In this document: positions 50,301 through 61,449 of the stretch, piece after piece
Numbering within the stretch: the stretch's first letter is position 1
Layout of the letters: each line of letters starts with the position of its first letter
NCBI GenBank assembly: GCA_020466095.1
Contig: CM035807.1
Span: 34,352,039 to 34,416,038 of the forward strand
DNA: 64,000 nucleotides
DNA from: Chlorops oryzae
Lineage: Eukaryota > Arthropoda > Insecta > Diptera > Chloropidae
Reading direction: 5' to 3'
Notes under the pieces: model-generated
Told to the model about the DNA's origin: nothing
Seen by the model: only the letters and a program-made list of their open reading frames with translations
Databases searched by the model: none
Program-made: the position numbers and the translations under genes

Positions 50301-50910
50301 GCGGAATGTGTAAGCGCAAAAAGTTCGCTAATGTGTAATGAGCAAAATGCAAAGTAAATCAAATGTTTTTTTTTTCTACATGCCATCGTGTGTTGTAGAC
50401 TTGCTCCTCTTCCGTCGCTGAGTGTGCGTGTGTGTGTACATCTGTTGGTGTATCCTTTTCCGTTTCTGTGTCAGCGGGTATCACAATATTTGTGTATCTT
50501 ATGAGCTCACTGCTTGCCTGCTTGCCTTTTTCCCTTTTAGCTTTGTATGTTTAAGTGTTTTCAGGATTAAAAGCCTTTTGATTAACCTTATCAAAAAGCA
50601 CGGAAAACAAGGAAAAAGTCAACAACGTTCAGCGTTCGCTGATTTATAAGCAGTACCCGACGACGATTCATTCTTTTTATTTTTTCTTTATTTATTTATT
50701 TGGTTTTTTTTTTTTTTTTTTAAATTTAGTTTATTCATCTTTTGCTGTTTTAAATAGCATACTTGAAATGTGAAACTTTTTAGCTCGAGGATTGAGAATC
50801 CTCTTCGTTTGCAGGATGTAGTTTGTTTTCGAAGACTTTTCCATTGGAACTTTTCATATAAAAGACCACTCTCATGGGGAAATATTTTTTTTTTAATTCT
50901 TCTTTATGTA
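44346..50910. other. no gene recognised
   Basis: Long AT-rich stretch. I looked at open frames at 45540-45824 (-), 47565-47771 (+), 48195-48386 (+) and 48801-49259 (-); none shows a recognisable domain with splice support. GTATGTATGT/CATACATA runs (45130-45170) are present. Confidence 0.4.
45781..45985. repeat. short degenerate tandem repeat
   Basis: ACGTGAAACAAATCG with CTTTGCTTTTAACTCCGTTG (about 45824-45862) recurs as ACGTGGAACAAATTG with CTTTTTACTCCGATGTT (about 45893-45935). Partial units lie before (45782) and after (45975). The period is about 60-70 bp. Confidence 0.5.
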
Positions 50911-51272
50911 CAGTCGACTCTGGATAGACCGAACCTTTTTTGCAAGGCCTGTTCATGTTACCGAGTCTGTTCACACCAACGAGGCATTCCTTAATAATGT
51001 TTGATTTGCCCTATTTGGTACAAATATGTACACAAATTTAAATGTACCCTGCTATAACTAAATTTTCGAAGGTCTGTTCACGTTACCGAGACTGTTCACA
51101 CTATCGAGGCAAACATTTTTAATTTCTAATTTGTCACATTTGGCTCAAAAAGTACACCAATTTACATTTAAATGTTTAGACTGTTCATCCCAACGCGACT
51201 GTTCACGTTATCGAGGCACCGTTTTTGATGTTTAATTTGCTTATTTGGTTCAAATATTTACACCGATTTAAA
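50911..51272. mobile_element. pogo-like element with three internal tandem units (one end visible)
   Basis: It starts TA-CAGTCGACTCTGGATAGACC at 50911. It then has three tandem units of about 110-130 bp, each with CTGTTCA(T/C)GTTACCGAG-like and CTGTTCACAC.A(T/A)CGAGGCA-like words followed by TTTGGT.CAAATAT.TACAC. No matching right end is seen before the next left end at 51503. The right TIR at 51644 may serve both. Confidence 0.6.
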
Positions 51273-51502
51273 TGGAAAAAAAATTTTTTGGAAACTTTTT
51301 TTACAAAAAAAAAAAAAAAAAAAAAATTCAGTAGGGTCTTGGATTATAGCGTTATTTTAATGATTTTCGAACGGCTTTCTCGCGAAAAGTTAGGGGGCTC
51401 ACGTACCTCAACCATTTTGAATAATGCTTTCTATTTTAGGAGTATTTAGTTAAACCATAAAAAAAATTTAAAAAAATATAGAAAAATGTGTGTACCTATA
51501 TA

Positions 51503-51644
51503 CAGTCGACTTTGGATAGAGTGAATAAAGTTTTGTAACGCTTGTTCACATTATCGAGGTTGTTCACACTATCGTGGAGTCTCATGTTTCGTAAAGTTTG
51601 ATGTGTTCACTCTACCGAGGGCACACATTATCCAGACTCCACTG
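51503..51644. mobile_element. pogo/Tigger-like MITE
   Basis: The left end CAGTCGACTTTGGATAGAGT and right end (inverted) CAGTGGAGTCTGGATAATGT have TA on both sides (51501-51502, 51645-51646). The interior is made of GTTCACATTATCGAGG-type words shared with 50911-51272. It is 142 bp with no coding room. Confidence 0.75.
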
Positions 51645-54600
51645 TATTTCCCTCTGAATGTCGAGTCTGAGATTCTTTTTAAGACATGATGTGAAACTTC
51701 AGAAAATTTTGAAATATTTATATACCGCAAATCCGGCTAATATTTCAATTAATAAAAATGATCGGCATTTCCACTTTCAAATAGGCCGAAATCAATGTTA
51801 AATGCCAAATTGGATTCCTTCGACGCTGACAATTCCAATAAGGATCTGTCACGTAGTATACCATTTCTTGTTGTTGTTGTTGCGTGTCACCCACGAGTGA
51901 AATTCAAGGCAGAAAAACATAAGAACATAAAACATTATATTGTCATAAATACCAGTCAAACCCGAACGGAGATAGCGTTCTGTAATATCTCATGCCGCTT
52001 CATCTTTTTTTCTTCGTTTCCTTCTAACTTCCTTTACCATAACAAAGCAAACAGTTCGTTATTTGTATGAACGATAACGCAAACCACGATGACGATGCCA
52101 AAACAGTGGGAACAAAATACCAAAAAAAAAATACAAAAAAGAAGAAGAAAAAATGCAAAAAAAATAGAAAAAACAACATTTCTAAAAGGCATCGCCAAAA
52201 AATAATTTATGAATTTCTTATTTTTGCATACCGAACACACCCACACACACCCAAACACACAAACACATGAATAACCACCCACGTATGACAATATTTGGGA
52301 CACGTTTTACCCTGCAGTTGTGTTACCGGCGATGCTTACTGTTGCGGCGTCAGTTTCTTTCCCCTTGTCTGTAGGCTCCTTTTAGGCTGAGAGACATTTC
52401 GAAGTTGATATCGTTGACATCATCAGGATATTTTCGCTTTTCCCATTTTATTTTGAAGCACATTTCTTTTGTACTAGCTGTAGAATTTCGTGATTTCAAA
52501 AGAATTCCATGACTCTGTTCGGTCTTTAGTTATTCCGCAGCAGCAGCATCATCATCATCATCATCATCATGATCATTATACATCGGTGAACAAGTCAAGG
52601 CTCAACTGGCTTTATTTTTATAAATTTGCTTATCTCTTTTAAGTGTGTTTTCTTAAGGGTTATCATTGTTGTGTTGTATTGGTGTTGTTGTTTTTGCTTT
52701 CTCCTTTGAAAATGGTGAACCGCTGCGAGTGTGTGTGTGTTCGCGCGTGAGTTCTGCCTTTTGCAATTTGCCATTTCCGTCGCCAGTTAGTATTGCCATC
52801 ATTGCTCGCTTTAAATGAACATGACACATTTCGTTGATTTCTGAGACACATGGCTGCACATAGGCCCTCTAATAACCATTTACACAAAAACAACAAGAGC
52901 CACATACATATGTATGCATCATGTGATGCATGTATACAGCCAGCAATCCACCTACGAGGTTGACGTACCACAAGAATTACTACTTTTAAATACCTACGTG
53001 TCTACTACATACGAGAAGTTATGACAACATCGAGAAAGCCGAGATTTTTCTATTAGAAAGGAGCACTTTTGTGGGAGGGTGAGTAAAAGTAACATGCTTT
53101 GAAGATAAGTCGGACATTTTTCGCTGTGCATTCGAATCACAATTTGTATGGTATGAGCCTAACGCTGAGTGCCATTCAAAAAAGGATTCGTACGAACGAA
53201 AAATCCCCCTTAAAGAGCTCCTTCGTTTGTGTGTACCTACCTATTTACTTACTGTTTCGTCTTGCTTGAAGAGTGTGCGAGAGCCTCCGTAATTTTCGTA
53301 TGCCAAAGGCATGGTCGGCATGTATGTACATGCGTGGATTTGGATATGTTCAACTGTGTGAACGTACATATGTATGTGTGTAGTGCGGGGGTAAGCATAT
53401 CCTGTCGTCTGTATAAGTGGTGCGCATTTATCTTTCTTGATTACGCGCGTGATTGCCAAACAGTTTTGCCGTCATTAACTGAAGCATTTACAACAAGCTG
53501 AGCAATTTGCACTTCTCCGGAGGACTTATGGAAAGGAGATTCTTAGACACGACAAGAAAAAACGAACCGGCCTACTTCAAGTACGCCTACAATATGCCAT
53601 ATCAATTTCATTCTTCTATAATTCTTGTCTTTTATTTTTTGTGTTCTTACAATGTCTGGCGCTTTAAGACAAGAGCTTCCCTTTTACCCCATGCGAGTCC
53701 TTAATAATGTTAATGCCATTCGTAAATCCTTTTTGCTGTTATTCTTGTCTTTTTTTTTACTGTTTTTCTCATAAAAATTATTTCGCTTAGTGTGTTTTCT
53801 TTTTCTTTTGAGTTTTTTCAAACTTTTCTTATGCGATTAAGCCGCGCTCTCAACACTCTTGTTGAGGTCAAGGGAATGTTTGTGTGTGTGCGTGTGTGCA
53901 CTGTGTGGTATTGAAGAGGTCATCTTACCGAAAAATGAGTACTCCGAAATTAGTCAAAATATGACTAGTCAAAATGAAGAGTAGTACTTATGGGAATTGA
54001 GGAGGGAAGTGGTCTAGAAAAAGTTTAGATATAAAATAAGACGATTAGGCGTCTAGAGAGACCACAAGCGGTCTACTCGGGAGTAGTTAAATGTGGGAGC
54101 GGTTACTATTTAATAACAGGTCAATGTTAAAAACAACACAAACATAGAATATGTTTTATGTTGGAGTTTTAAATATGAGCCCAAATTCCAAAATTCGTTG
54201 ATATATTGAAAAGATTCTCATTTTAAAGATAGTTTTGATAATCTTGTGACAGACTCTAGTACTGGAAGTATCCATAAAAATTATTTGATCGGGTCTGTTC
54301 TTATTCATGTCTCTGCCAACCCGCATACCAGAGCGGGAAGATAGCTCATCTCCTTCGATAAGAAAACTGTATACAGACAGAAGGTCGAATCTCCTGGCAA
54401 CGCTGATCATTTCAATATGTAAGTATATATATCGACTGAGTCTGGGCGTTTCACACAACCGAACAAAGACAATATACCCTCGACACAGAGTCTGTCGGGT
54501 ATAAGGCCAGTACAAGCATTGAAAGGCAAAGGTAAAACGACTAGTCGGGGGTAATTCGAGAGTAGTAAGATTTACTGCAGGCTATTTTCAACAGCTTTAT

Positions 54601-56235
54601 GTACGTTATGAAGAGCTGAATCTTGTTCTTAATTGCGTTGCTCTTGAACTATTTTACGGGCTTAAATGTGACTTTTCTGCGTTTATTTACTAAATTAACG
54701 CAAATTTACTAAATTTACAAACGCTTACCCTAAACAAGTAGAACTGCCGTTTAATTTTTGCTCTCATTTCCATGACGTTTTTGTTTTGTAATTTTTGTTT
54801 GTTTGTCCTGAAAAAGGACCGACCGTTTTGCACTTACCCATAAAAAGCGAACAGCTTACAGTGCAGCATAATTGCATGTTCCACAAACAGTTTCAATGAT
54901 CAAGCCGCGGCTCAGTGCGGCATTCTTTATTTTTATTTTAATTTTTACTTTTATTTTTCAAGGATTTTCTACCTTTTAAATTATATTTAAATATGCATTC
55001 ACCACTAGCGTGTTGGCATTTGCTGTTCTTTCTCTTCCCCGCCCTTTGTTTCCAGCGCCACGGCCGTGCCGCTTTCGTCCATAAACTGCTCTTTAGCCAC
55101 AGCTTGATCGTGTGCTGCATGTGCGCGTTGACCGAAATTTATGACCGAGACTTTAATTAACACAAAATACTTAAACGTATACAAATGTGAAAAATGCGAA
55201 ATAAAAAATAAAATGAAAAACGCAGAAACCAAAGCGAAATACACAATAAAAAGTCAGCAAGGAAAAACAAAAGTCGTAGTAAAAAAAAAATGGATTTGCA
55301 ACAAATTATAATTGCTTTGAATGCAGCTGACCAACTCACTCGGAAAGAGCAACAAACAAACAACCGAAAATGAAGGCAAAAATCTGCATTAATTTACAAT
55401 AAATCGCAGCGGAAAGCGCTTCAAGTGCTTTTGATTTTACGATTTCATCGTTTTTGTTAAAGCTCTCTCTCAATTTCAAGCGAAAATAAGTGAATTTATT
55501 CGATAACCGATTTTCATTGTGAAAACAATGGAGAAGTCTCTGAACACTTTTCCTGAACCATTCGAATCAATCGCTGCAGTGACGCAAATTCGATTGAGTT
55601 ACAATTTTTTAATGAGAATGTTTTTCTTTTATTTATTATAATTTTTATGGCCGGAATAGTCCTTGTGGATTTATAATATTTTTATGGTGCTAGTTAAGGT
55701 TCGTGCGAAATTAATGGTGTTGAAATCCAATTGGATATTAACATGGAAGAATTCTGAAGAAATAGGAATCATCCTGATGAAGGTGGAAGTGAATTCGCCG
55801 AAATACGTATAGATTAACCTGACCACATATTTTTTGGAAAAAATCGGACCAAAAAAAAAAAATAATAAAAGTTATCATTTTTTCGCCTCAACTCGGATAT
55901 CCATAAAAAAATTCATTTAAAAACGGTAAAAAAAAATAATATACGAAATATTTTCTTTTGTAATCATTCAAGAGCAAGTCAATGGGGGTTGTTACAGGAT
56001 CTCCTTTATTTTTTTAAACCGCGATGTGCACACTCAGATTGTTGAAAGCAAATGAAGCAGACGTCAAAAACTCGATCGCACACAACGTCACATTCGAATC
56101 AACGACAGAGAGTACAAAACGATTGACCGAGTACGTGCAACTAAAAAATCCTCAACTTTTCTCTACCTCCCCGTACTTCGTCTCTCCTAAAAACTGAAAA
56201 TTTGACCGTCAACAATTGACTAATGTAAATGGCCA
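51645..56235. other. no gene recognised
   Basis: It holds (ATC)n (52544-52570), CA-rich and GT-rich tracts (52220-52270, 52720-52745, 53880-53900) and a probable old repeat at 54320-54515. Frames at 52653-52971, 53229-53501 and 54938-55363 lack domains and splice support. Confidence 0.4.
54320..54515 (-). repeat. probable old dispersed fly repeat
   Basis: On the minus strand: TATACCCGACAGACTC, then GGGTATATTGTCTTTGTTCG, then ATGATCAGCGTTGCCAGGAG and TTCTGTCTGTATACAG. The order of a GGGTATA word, TGATCAGCGTYGCCAGG and a GTCTG word is common in repeats of drosophilid intergenic DNA, as I recall it. The class is not assigned. A 119-residue frame runs through it but shows no domain. Confidence 0.35.
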
Positions 56236-56317
56236 CAATAGGGCAGTCTCAGTGCCAGTATTCAGCTGATACTTTAAATAGCGGAATACTGCCACTGCCA
56301 CTGATACTGCCCTATTG
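56236..56317. repeat. 82-nt hairpin (pre-miRNA-sized inverted repeat)
   Basis: CAATAGGGCAGT, AGTG and AGTATTC on the left pair with GAATACT, CACT and ACTGCCCTATTG on the right, with small bulges and a loop of about 25 nt. GGCC flanks both arms at 56231 and about 56323, so the stem may extend further. It could be a small palindromic MITE or a transcribed hairpin; the sequence matches no miRNA I know. Confidence 0.5.
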
Positions 56318-56564
56318 TCATCAGGCCTTTACTCTAATGTCCAAAACAGTGCTGCCAACTTAGTTGTTTTCCCTAGATTTTTAGGGGCATTTTTTTTTAA
56401 CAGTTGGACTGCGCCAAAAAGGAATGTCGAGTAACGCGTAAAGTGCAAAACGCCACAATATATTTATTTTTTGGCGAGAATCCAAAATCGGACCTGTCGG
56501 ACCTAGGTTTGAAAAATCGGACCAAGTCCGACAAAATCGGACCACCTGGTCACGTTAGTATAGA

Positions 56565-57690
56565 TATATACAAAACTAGCTGGCACCAAGGCTCGCTCCG
56601 CGAGCCTTCGCGCCAGCTTTGTATGACCCGCGCTCGTTTCCTTTCCCGGTACAGGTTGATATTGGGCAAAAGTAATAAAAGTGGTAAAGTAGTATGTTTT
56701 TATTTACTCTAGGTTTTTATTCATTCTTTGTGTGAAATTTAAACATTATGCTATAAATTTTTACTTAAACTACTATCGACCAATATTTCCCCCTCGCCCA
56801 CGGAAACGTGGCATTGTTTTATGTACTTAACTGTGAATATAATACACTTAATATTCACTGAAATGCGCTTACTCCAGATTTAAAGAAAAATAAATTTTTT
56901 TTTATGATTTGAAAGTTTGTTACATTAAAATTTTAAATAGCTTGGTGAATTCGTATTTTTTGCTCAAGCCTACTTTGCTGCTTTTTCATTTTAAATAACC
57001 TAGATACCGACTGCAGTGCAATCTCGGTAAAATTATTCCCCCATTTAATTTAGGGAATAGGTGTTATCTATCTATCCATCTCTCTATTCATCTATCCATC
57101 TATCTATCCATCTATAATCAATCTTTCAACCTATCAATCTGTCAAGCAATCAATCTTTCAATACATCTATCCATCAATCTATCAATCTGACGTTCTATCA
57201 ATATGTCAATCTATCAACCTATCAATATGTCAATCTATCAATCTATCAATCTTTCAATCTATCGATCTATCAATCTATCAATCTGTCAATCAGTAAATCT
57301 ATCAATTTCTCAATCTATCAATTTTTCAATATATTTATCCATCAATCTATCATTCTGTCAATCTGTTAATTTATCAATCTTTCAATATATCAACCTTTCA
57401 ATCTGTCAATCCTTTAATCTATCAATCTGTTAATATATCAATCAATCAATCTATCAATCTGTCAATCAATCATCTATCAATCTTTCTATCTATCAATTCT
57501 TACAACTCACAAAAATGCTGATATCTCACGACACACGCACCAATGTCGCACACGCACCAATGTCGCATATAGCTTAAAACATTCAGGCAGACTTCACCTT
57601 TCAAACAAAAAAAACTGCATGCAAATCGGTTCAGCCAGTGCCGAGAAAGTTCAACACAAACACATTTCGCAACATTATTTTATATATATA
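56565..57690 (+). mobile_element. possible dispersed element starting ACTAGCTGGC and ending TTTATATATATAGA
   Basis: The start has a GC-rich hairpin (about 56579-56620): GCTGGC, AAGGCTCGC, TCC loop, GCGAGCCTT, GCCAGC. The end has GCAAATCGGTTCAGCCAGTG, then CACAAACACATTTCGC and TATATATATAGA. These start and end signatures are familiar from arthropod interspersed repeats. The inside contains an ATCTATCA microsatellite (57057-57505). The class is not assigned and the boundaries are approximate. Confidence 0.45.
57057..57505. repeat. ATCTATCA / ATCAATCTGTCA degenerate simple repeat
   Basis: About 450 bp of tetranucleotide-derived ATCT, ATCA and GTCA units. A 76-residue Ser/Ile/Asn-rich frame in it is an artefact. 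Confidence 0.9.
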
Positions 57691-58274
57691 GAAGATAAAG
57701 CGATTGAAATAAAAGTGAAAATTCCGAATCATTTTATTACTTAAAAGCAGGGATCGAAAATAAGAATCAACCTAAATTGTTTTTCTGTTTTTCTCCGATT
57801 TTTATTTTTATAGCTTAAATTTAAAAATTATTCTCAATGAGAAATAGTTTACAAACAAAATTTTCGGTTCCTAAGTGAGATTTAATTTTTAAGTGTTAAA
57901 AATATCTCACTTTCACTGAGATATATCAATGAGATTTATTTGCTTGGGTTTCCTAATAACTCTTATAAAATGAGAAAACTAAGAAACTGTTGAATATAAA
58001 AGTTTTTTGAAAAAAAAAATTTTTATTGGAAACGTAGCAGTTACAGTTTGGGTTTTCCTTTTGTTCGCATGCCCTTATGACGATCATTATAAAAAAAGTT
58101 TTTATTAAAAACGATGAGAAGGAAGGCAAATGAGAGCATCCGCCAGTTTTACATATTCGATGCGAAAAGCCTAAAATCGATATGTAAGGTCTGTAATACA
58201 AGCTATAATGATTATACAGATGCAATCACCAATTTAATAGGTGTTTTGTCTTCTCTTATTGAACTTTTTTCTAT

Positions 58275-59536
58275 CGCTGGGCATTTCCACGAAAACGTAC
58301 CCTGTGCAACCGCAAAAAAAATCACACCTTAACACATTTTTGTTCTTCTTATTAAAACATATATACATGCATCATTTTTTTCATGTAGAGTAATATTAAA
58401 AAATATATATGGTTTGTATACAAATTAATTTTGAAATAGTGCTATTTAAACATATCGCAAACAAAAAAATTATCCCTTTTTTGAGCTTTCGCTACAAGCT
58501 GTTTTTGAATATGTGGCAGCACAAATAGATATCAGCTAAAAGTATGTCATTTTTTCTGGTTTGCAGAAAAAGTAGAATGCTTTAGGTTATATGTTGAAAT
58601 TTTTACAGACGTTTGGAAAGTTAACCTTGGATTGCACACCCGTTACCGATAAACTACAAAAAGTTAAATTATCTTTTAGCAAAAGATTTTAACAAAGTGT
58701 TAACCTGCAGATAGTAAGAAGGTAATTCCGTTTAATAATAAAGGAACTATGATAACGATTAACCAGTTGACTTATTGTATCAGATTATGATTTTTGGGAC
58801 CAATTTAAAACGTTACAGTTACTATTTATTAGTAAATTTAATATAATAAATTTTTGGCAATAATAAATAACATATAATTGATATAAATAAATTAATAATT
58901 AATAAATTATTAAATAATAAATAACATAATAAATGAATAAATAATTAATTATAATAATAAATAATAAATAATAAATAAATAAATAATAAATAATAAATAA
59001 TAAATAATAAATAATAAATAATAAATAATAAATAATAAATAATAAATAATAAATAATAAATAATAAAAATAAATAAATAATAAATAATAAATAATAAATA
59101 ATAAATAATAAATAATAAATAATAAATAATAAATAATAAATAATAAATAATAAATAATAAATAATAAATAATAAAATATAATAAATAATAAATAATAAAT
59201 AATAAATAATAAATAATAAATAATAAATAATAAATAATAATAATAAATAATAAATAATAAATAATAAATAATAAATAATAAATAATAAAAATAATAAATA
59301 ATAAATAATAAATAATAAATAATAAATAATAAATAATAAATAAATAAATAATAAATAATAAATAATAAATAATAAATAATAAATAATAAATAATAAATAA
59401 TAAATAATAAATAATAAATAATAAATAATAAAATAATAAATAATAAATAATAAATAATAAATAATAAATAATAAAATAAATAAATAATAAATAATAAATA
59501 ATAAATAATAAATAATAAATAATAAATAATAAATAA

Positions 59537-59579
<43 letters not shown>

Positions 59580-60358
59580 AAAATAAATAAAAAAATAAAT
59601 AATAAAATTAAATTATATAAAAATATTAATATAGAAGTTTATTATTTATGTATTAATTAGTAGTATATTATAAATGTCTTAATTAATACTGTATGCTGAC
59701 GACTCACACTGATCACCACACACAAAACCTTATTCTCAAAACCTTATTATCAAAAAAAGTCTATTCAGTAACAGGAAACCAAAATCGTGTGATAAGAAAC
59801 CAAAAACTTTTAAAAGCAAGTTATTTAACGGAAAACGAATGAAGCTGTTTTTACGAAAATACTACGTTGATATTTTTTAAAATAGTTACAATGAAATATA
59901 TATAAAAAAACTCGTCTTCCTCATATAACTCTTGTTTCAATTTATATTGTCACACCCGTTACTTTTTTCTGTCACACCCGTTACTTTTGTAAATTGGTAT
60001 AAAACACATACGAATACCGATACATTATAAGTTAATACCTATTCATAGTCAGAATACTCCTTAGAACTGTTGGTTAAACATTCTTTTTGTATGTTTCCTG
60101 GAAAATTATACAGAATCGATTAATGAACACAAATAACATACAAACCCCATTTTCTAACGTCACACCCGTTACCTCCTTTTGAAGGTTTTTAAGGCATTAA
60201 AAGTAATTTTTACCGGATTCTTTGAAATGGTAGAAATACTTTAAAAATGGACGCTTCAAAAATATGCAACACTGTTATCGAAGGGTTGATAGTTTTAGAG
60301 AAATTTAAAGAATTCGCCTAAATCTGTCACACCCGTTACTATGGAAATACCCCGCTAT
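58275..60358. mobile_element. element with repeated GTAACGGGTGTGAC motifs and a long AAT tract
   Basis: The probable left end is CGCTGGGCATTTCCAC (58275). The right end on the opposite strand is AGCGGGGTATTTCCATAG followed by TAACGGGTGTGACAG. GTCACACCCGTTAC occurs at 59949, 59971, 60159 and 60326, and a near copy at 58633. Counting inward from the right end, the spacings are 167, 188 and 22 bp. The motif, read in reverse, matches GTCACGGGTGGGAC of the element at 20720-22437 at 12 of 14 positions and sits at the same place relative to the end. No transposase frame exists. TAT flanks are possible. Confidence 0.55.
58862..59600. repeat. (AAT)n expansion, about 740 bp
   Basis: A nearly pure AATAATAAAT-type array with few interruptions. 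It ends in an AAAT tetranucleotide run (59540-59600). It lies inside the element at 58275-60358. Confidence 0.95.
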
Positions 60359-61100
60359 ATTTAATGCGTATTGGAATCAAATTCTTTATCGAAGATCTAT
60401 ATCAGAAGTAAAAAACTTTCTCTTCATAAAGTGAGATATTTTTTTTCTGTCTGTAATATCTCTCACTAACCGTGAGAAATATTTATTTGAAAAGAATTAA
60501 GATTTCTATCTGAGAAAAACCAAAAACCTTTTCTGTCAAAATATGTATGTTATTTCTATTTCAGATTTTTCTTTTTCTGTCGTCATTTAAGAATTATTTT
60601 GTGACTTTTTGAAAAGGTTGAGAGTTTCATGCGACCTCTGCTTAAAAGTGGTCATTGTTCAAGGCTTGTCGGAATTCGATCTAATTGATTTAATTGAGAA
60701 GCTTTTTATCTTATATAGAGTTTGGGGAAATGTTTTATGGTAGCATAATTTTTACTGTGGCTAAATCTATTGGCTGAAATCCATATTTTTACCATTTGGC
60801 GCGCTGGCCTTTATCATTTAATATTTCATCGGTTTCTTTTTAATCTTTTGAGCAATCAAAAAGGCCTCTTTACATGCGACAGGCTTATTATTATTATTAC
60901 TAAGGCTGTAAGTGCACCACGACCTAAAAGATCTTTTTTTAATCGAAATACATATAAGAACATAAAAATAAAATGATAAAATAATTGCAAACAAAAATTA
61001 AAATTCGAACATTCCAAAAAAAAAAATAGAATTCAATTTTAAAAGTTTAAAAAAATTGGAAAAATTTAAATTTATATGTTTGGATCCTAAGCCCCAATAA

Positions 61101-61349
61101 GTGGCTCTGGGATAGCGTAGGGGATGCGTGCTATGCTCTTGATCCCAGGGTCCGAGGTTCGATTCCCGGCACAGGCGAAACGGAGTGTAATGTTCCAAGC
61201 CTAGCACTGGTTTTTCAAAAAATCGCATGTTAGGGGCACACTACATCAAAAGACATACACACGCACAAACACAAGAAAAAACTAATTGTGGTATCACAAT
61301 GGGCCGATAAACGGCCTAAGTGGCATCCACTTCAACCAACCAACCAACC
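61101..61349 (+). mobile_element. tRNA-derived SINE with perfect 12-bp target duplication
   Basis: AAGCCCCAATAA flanks the element at 61089-61100 and 61350-61361. The pol III A box TAGCGTAGGGG (61113-61123) and B box GGTTCGATTCC (61156-61166) are intact. The body is followed by GTGGTATCACAATGGGCC, CGGCCTAAGTGGCATCC and a tail (AACC)n. The 249-bp element has no gene. The perfect duplication and intact promoter indicate a young insertion. The 3' tail is shared with the LINE fragment at 37195-37488, which may represent the LINE that mobilised it. Confidence 0.92.
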
Positions 61350-61449
61350 AAGCCCCAATAAATGAAACACAGAAACTAAGAAATATAAAAAATTAAAATT
61401 TTGTAAATAAAAAATTCCAAAAAATGAATTTAAAAGAAAAAGCTAAATA

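Noticed and set aside
57057..57505. CRISPR-like regular repeats
   Set aside because: These are degenerate 4-12 bp microsatellite units without spacers, in an insect-type genome.
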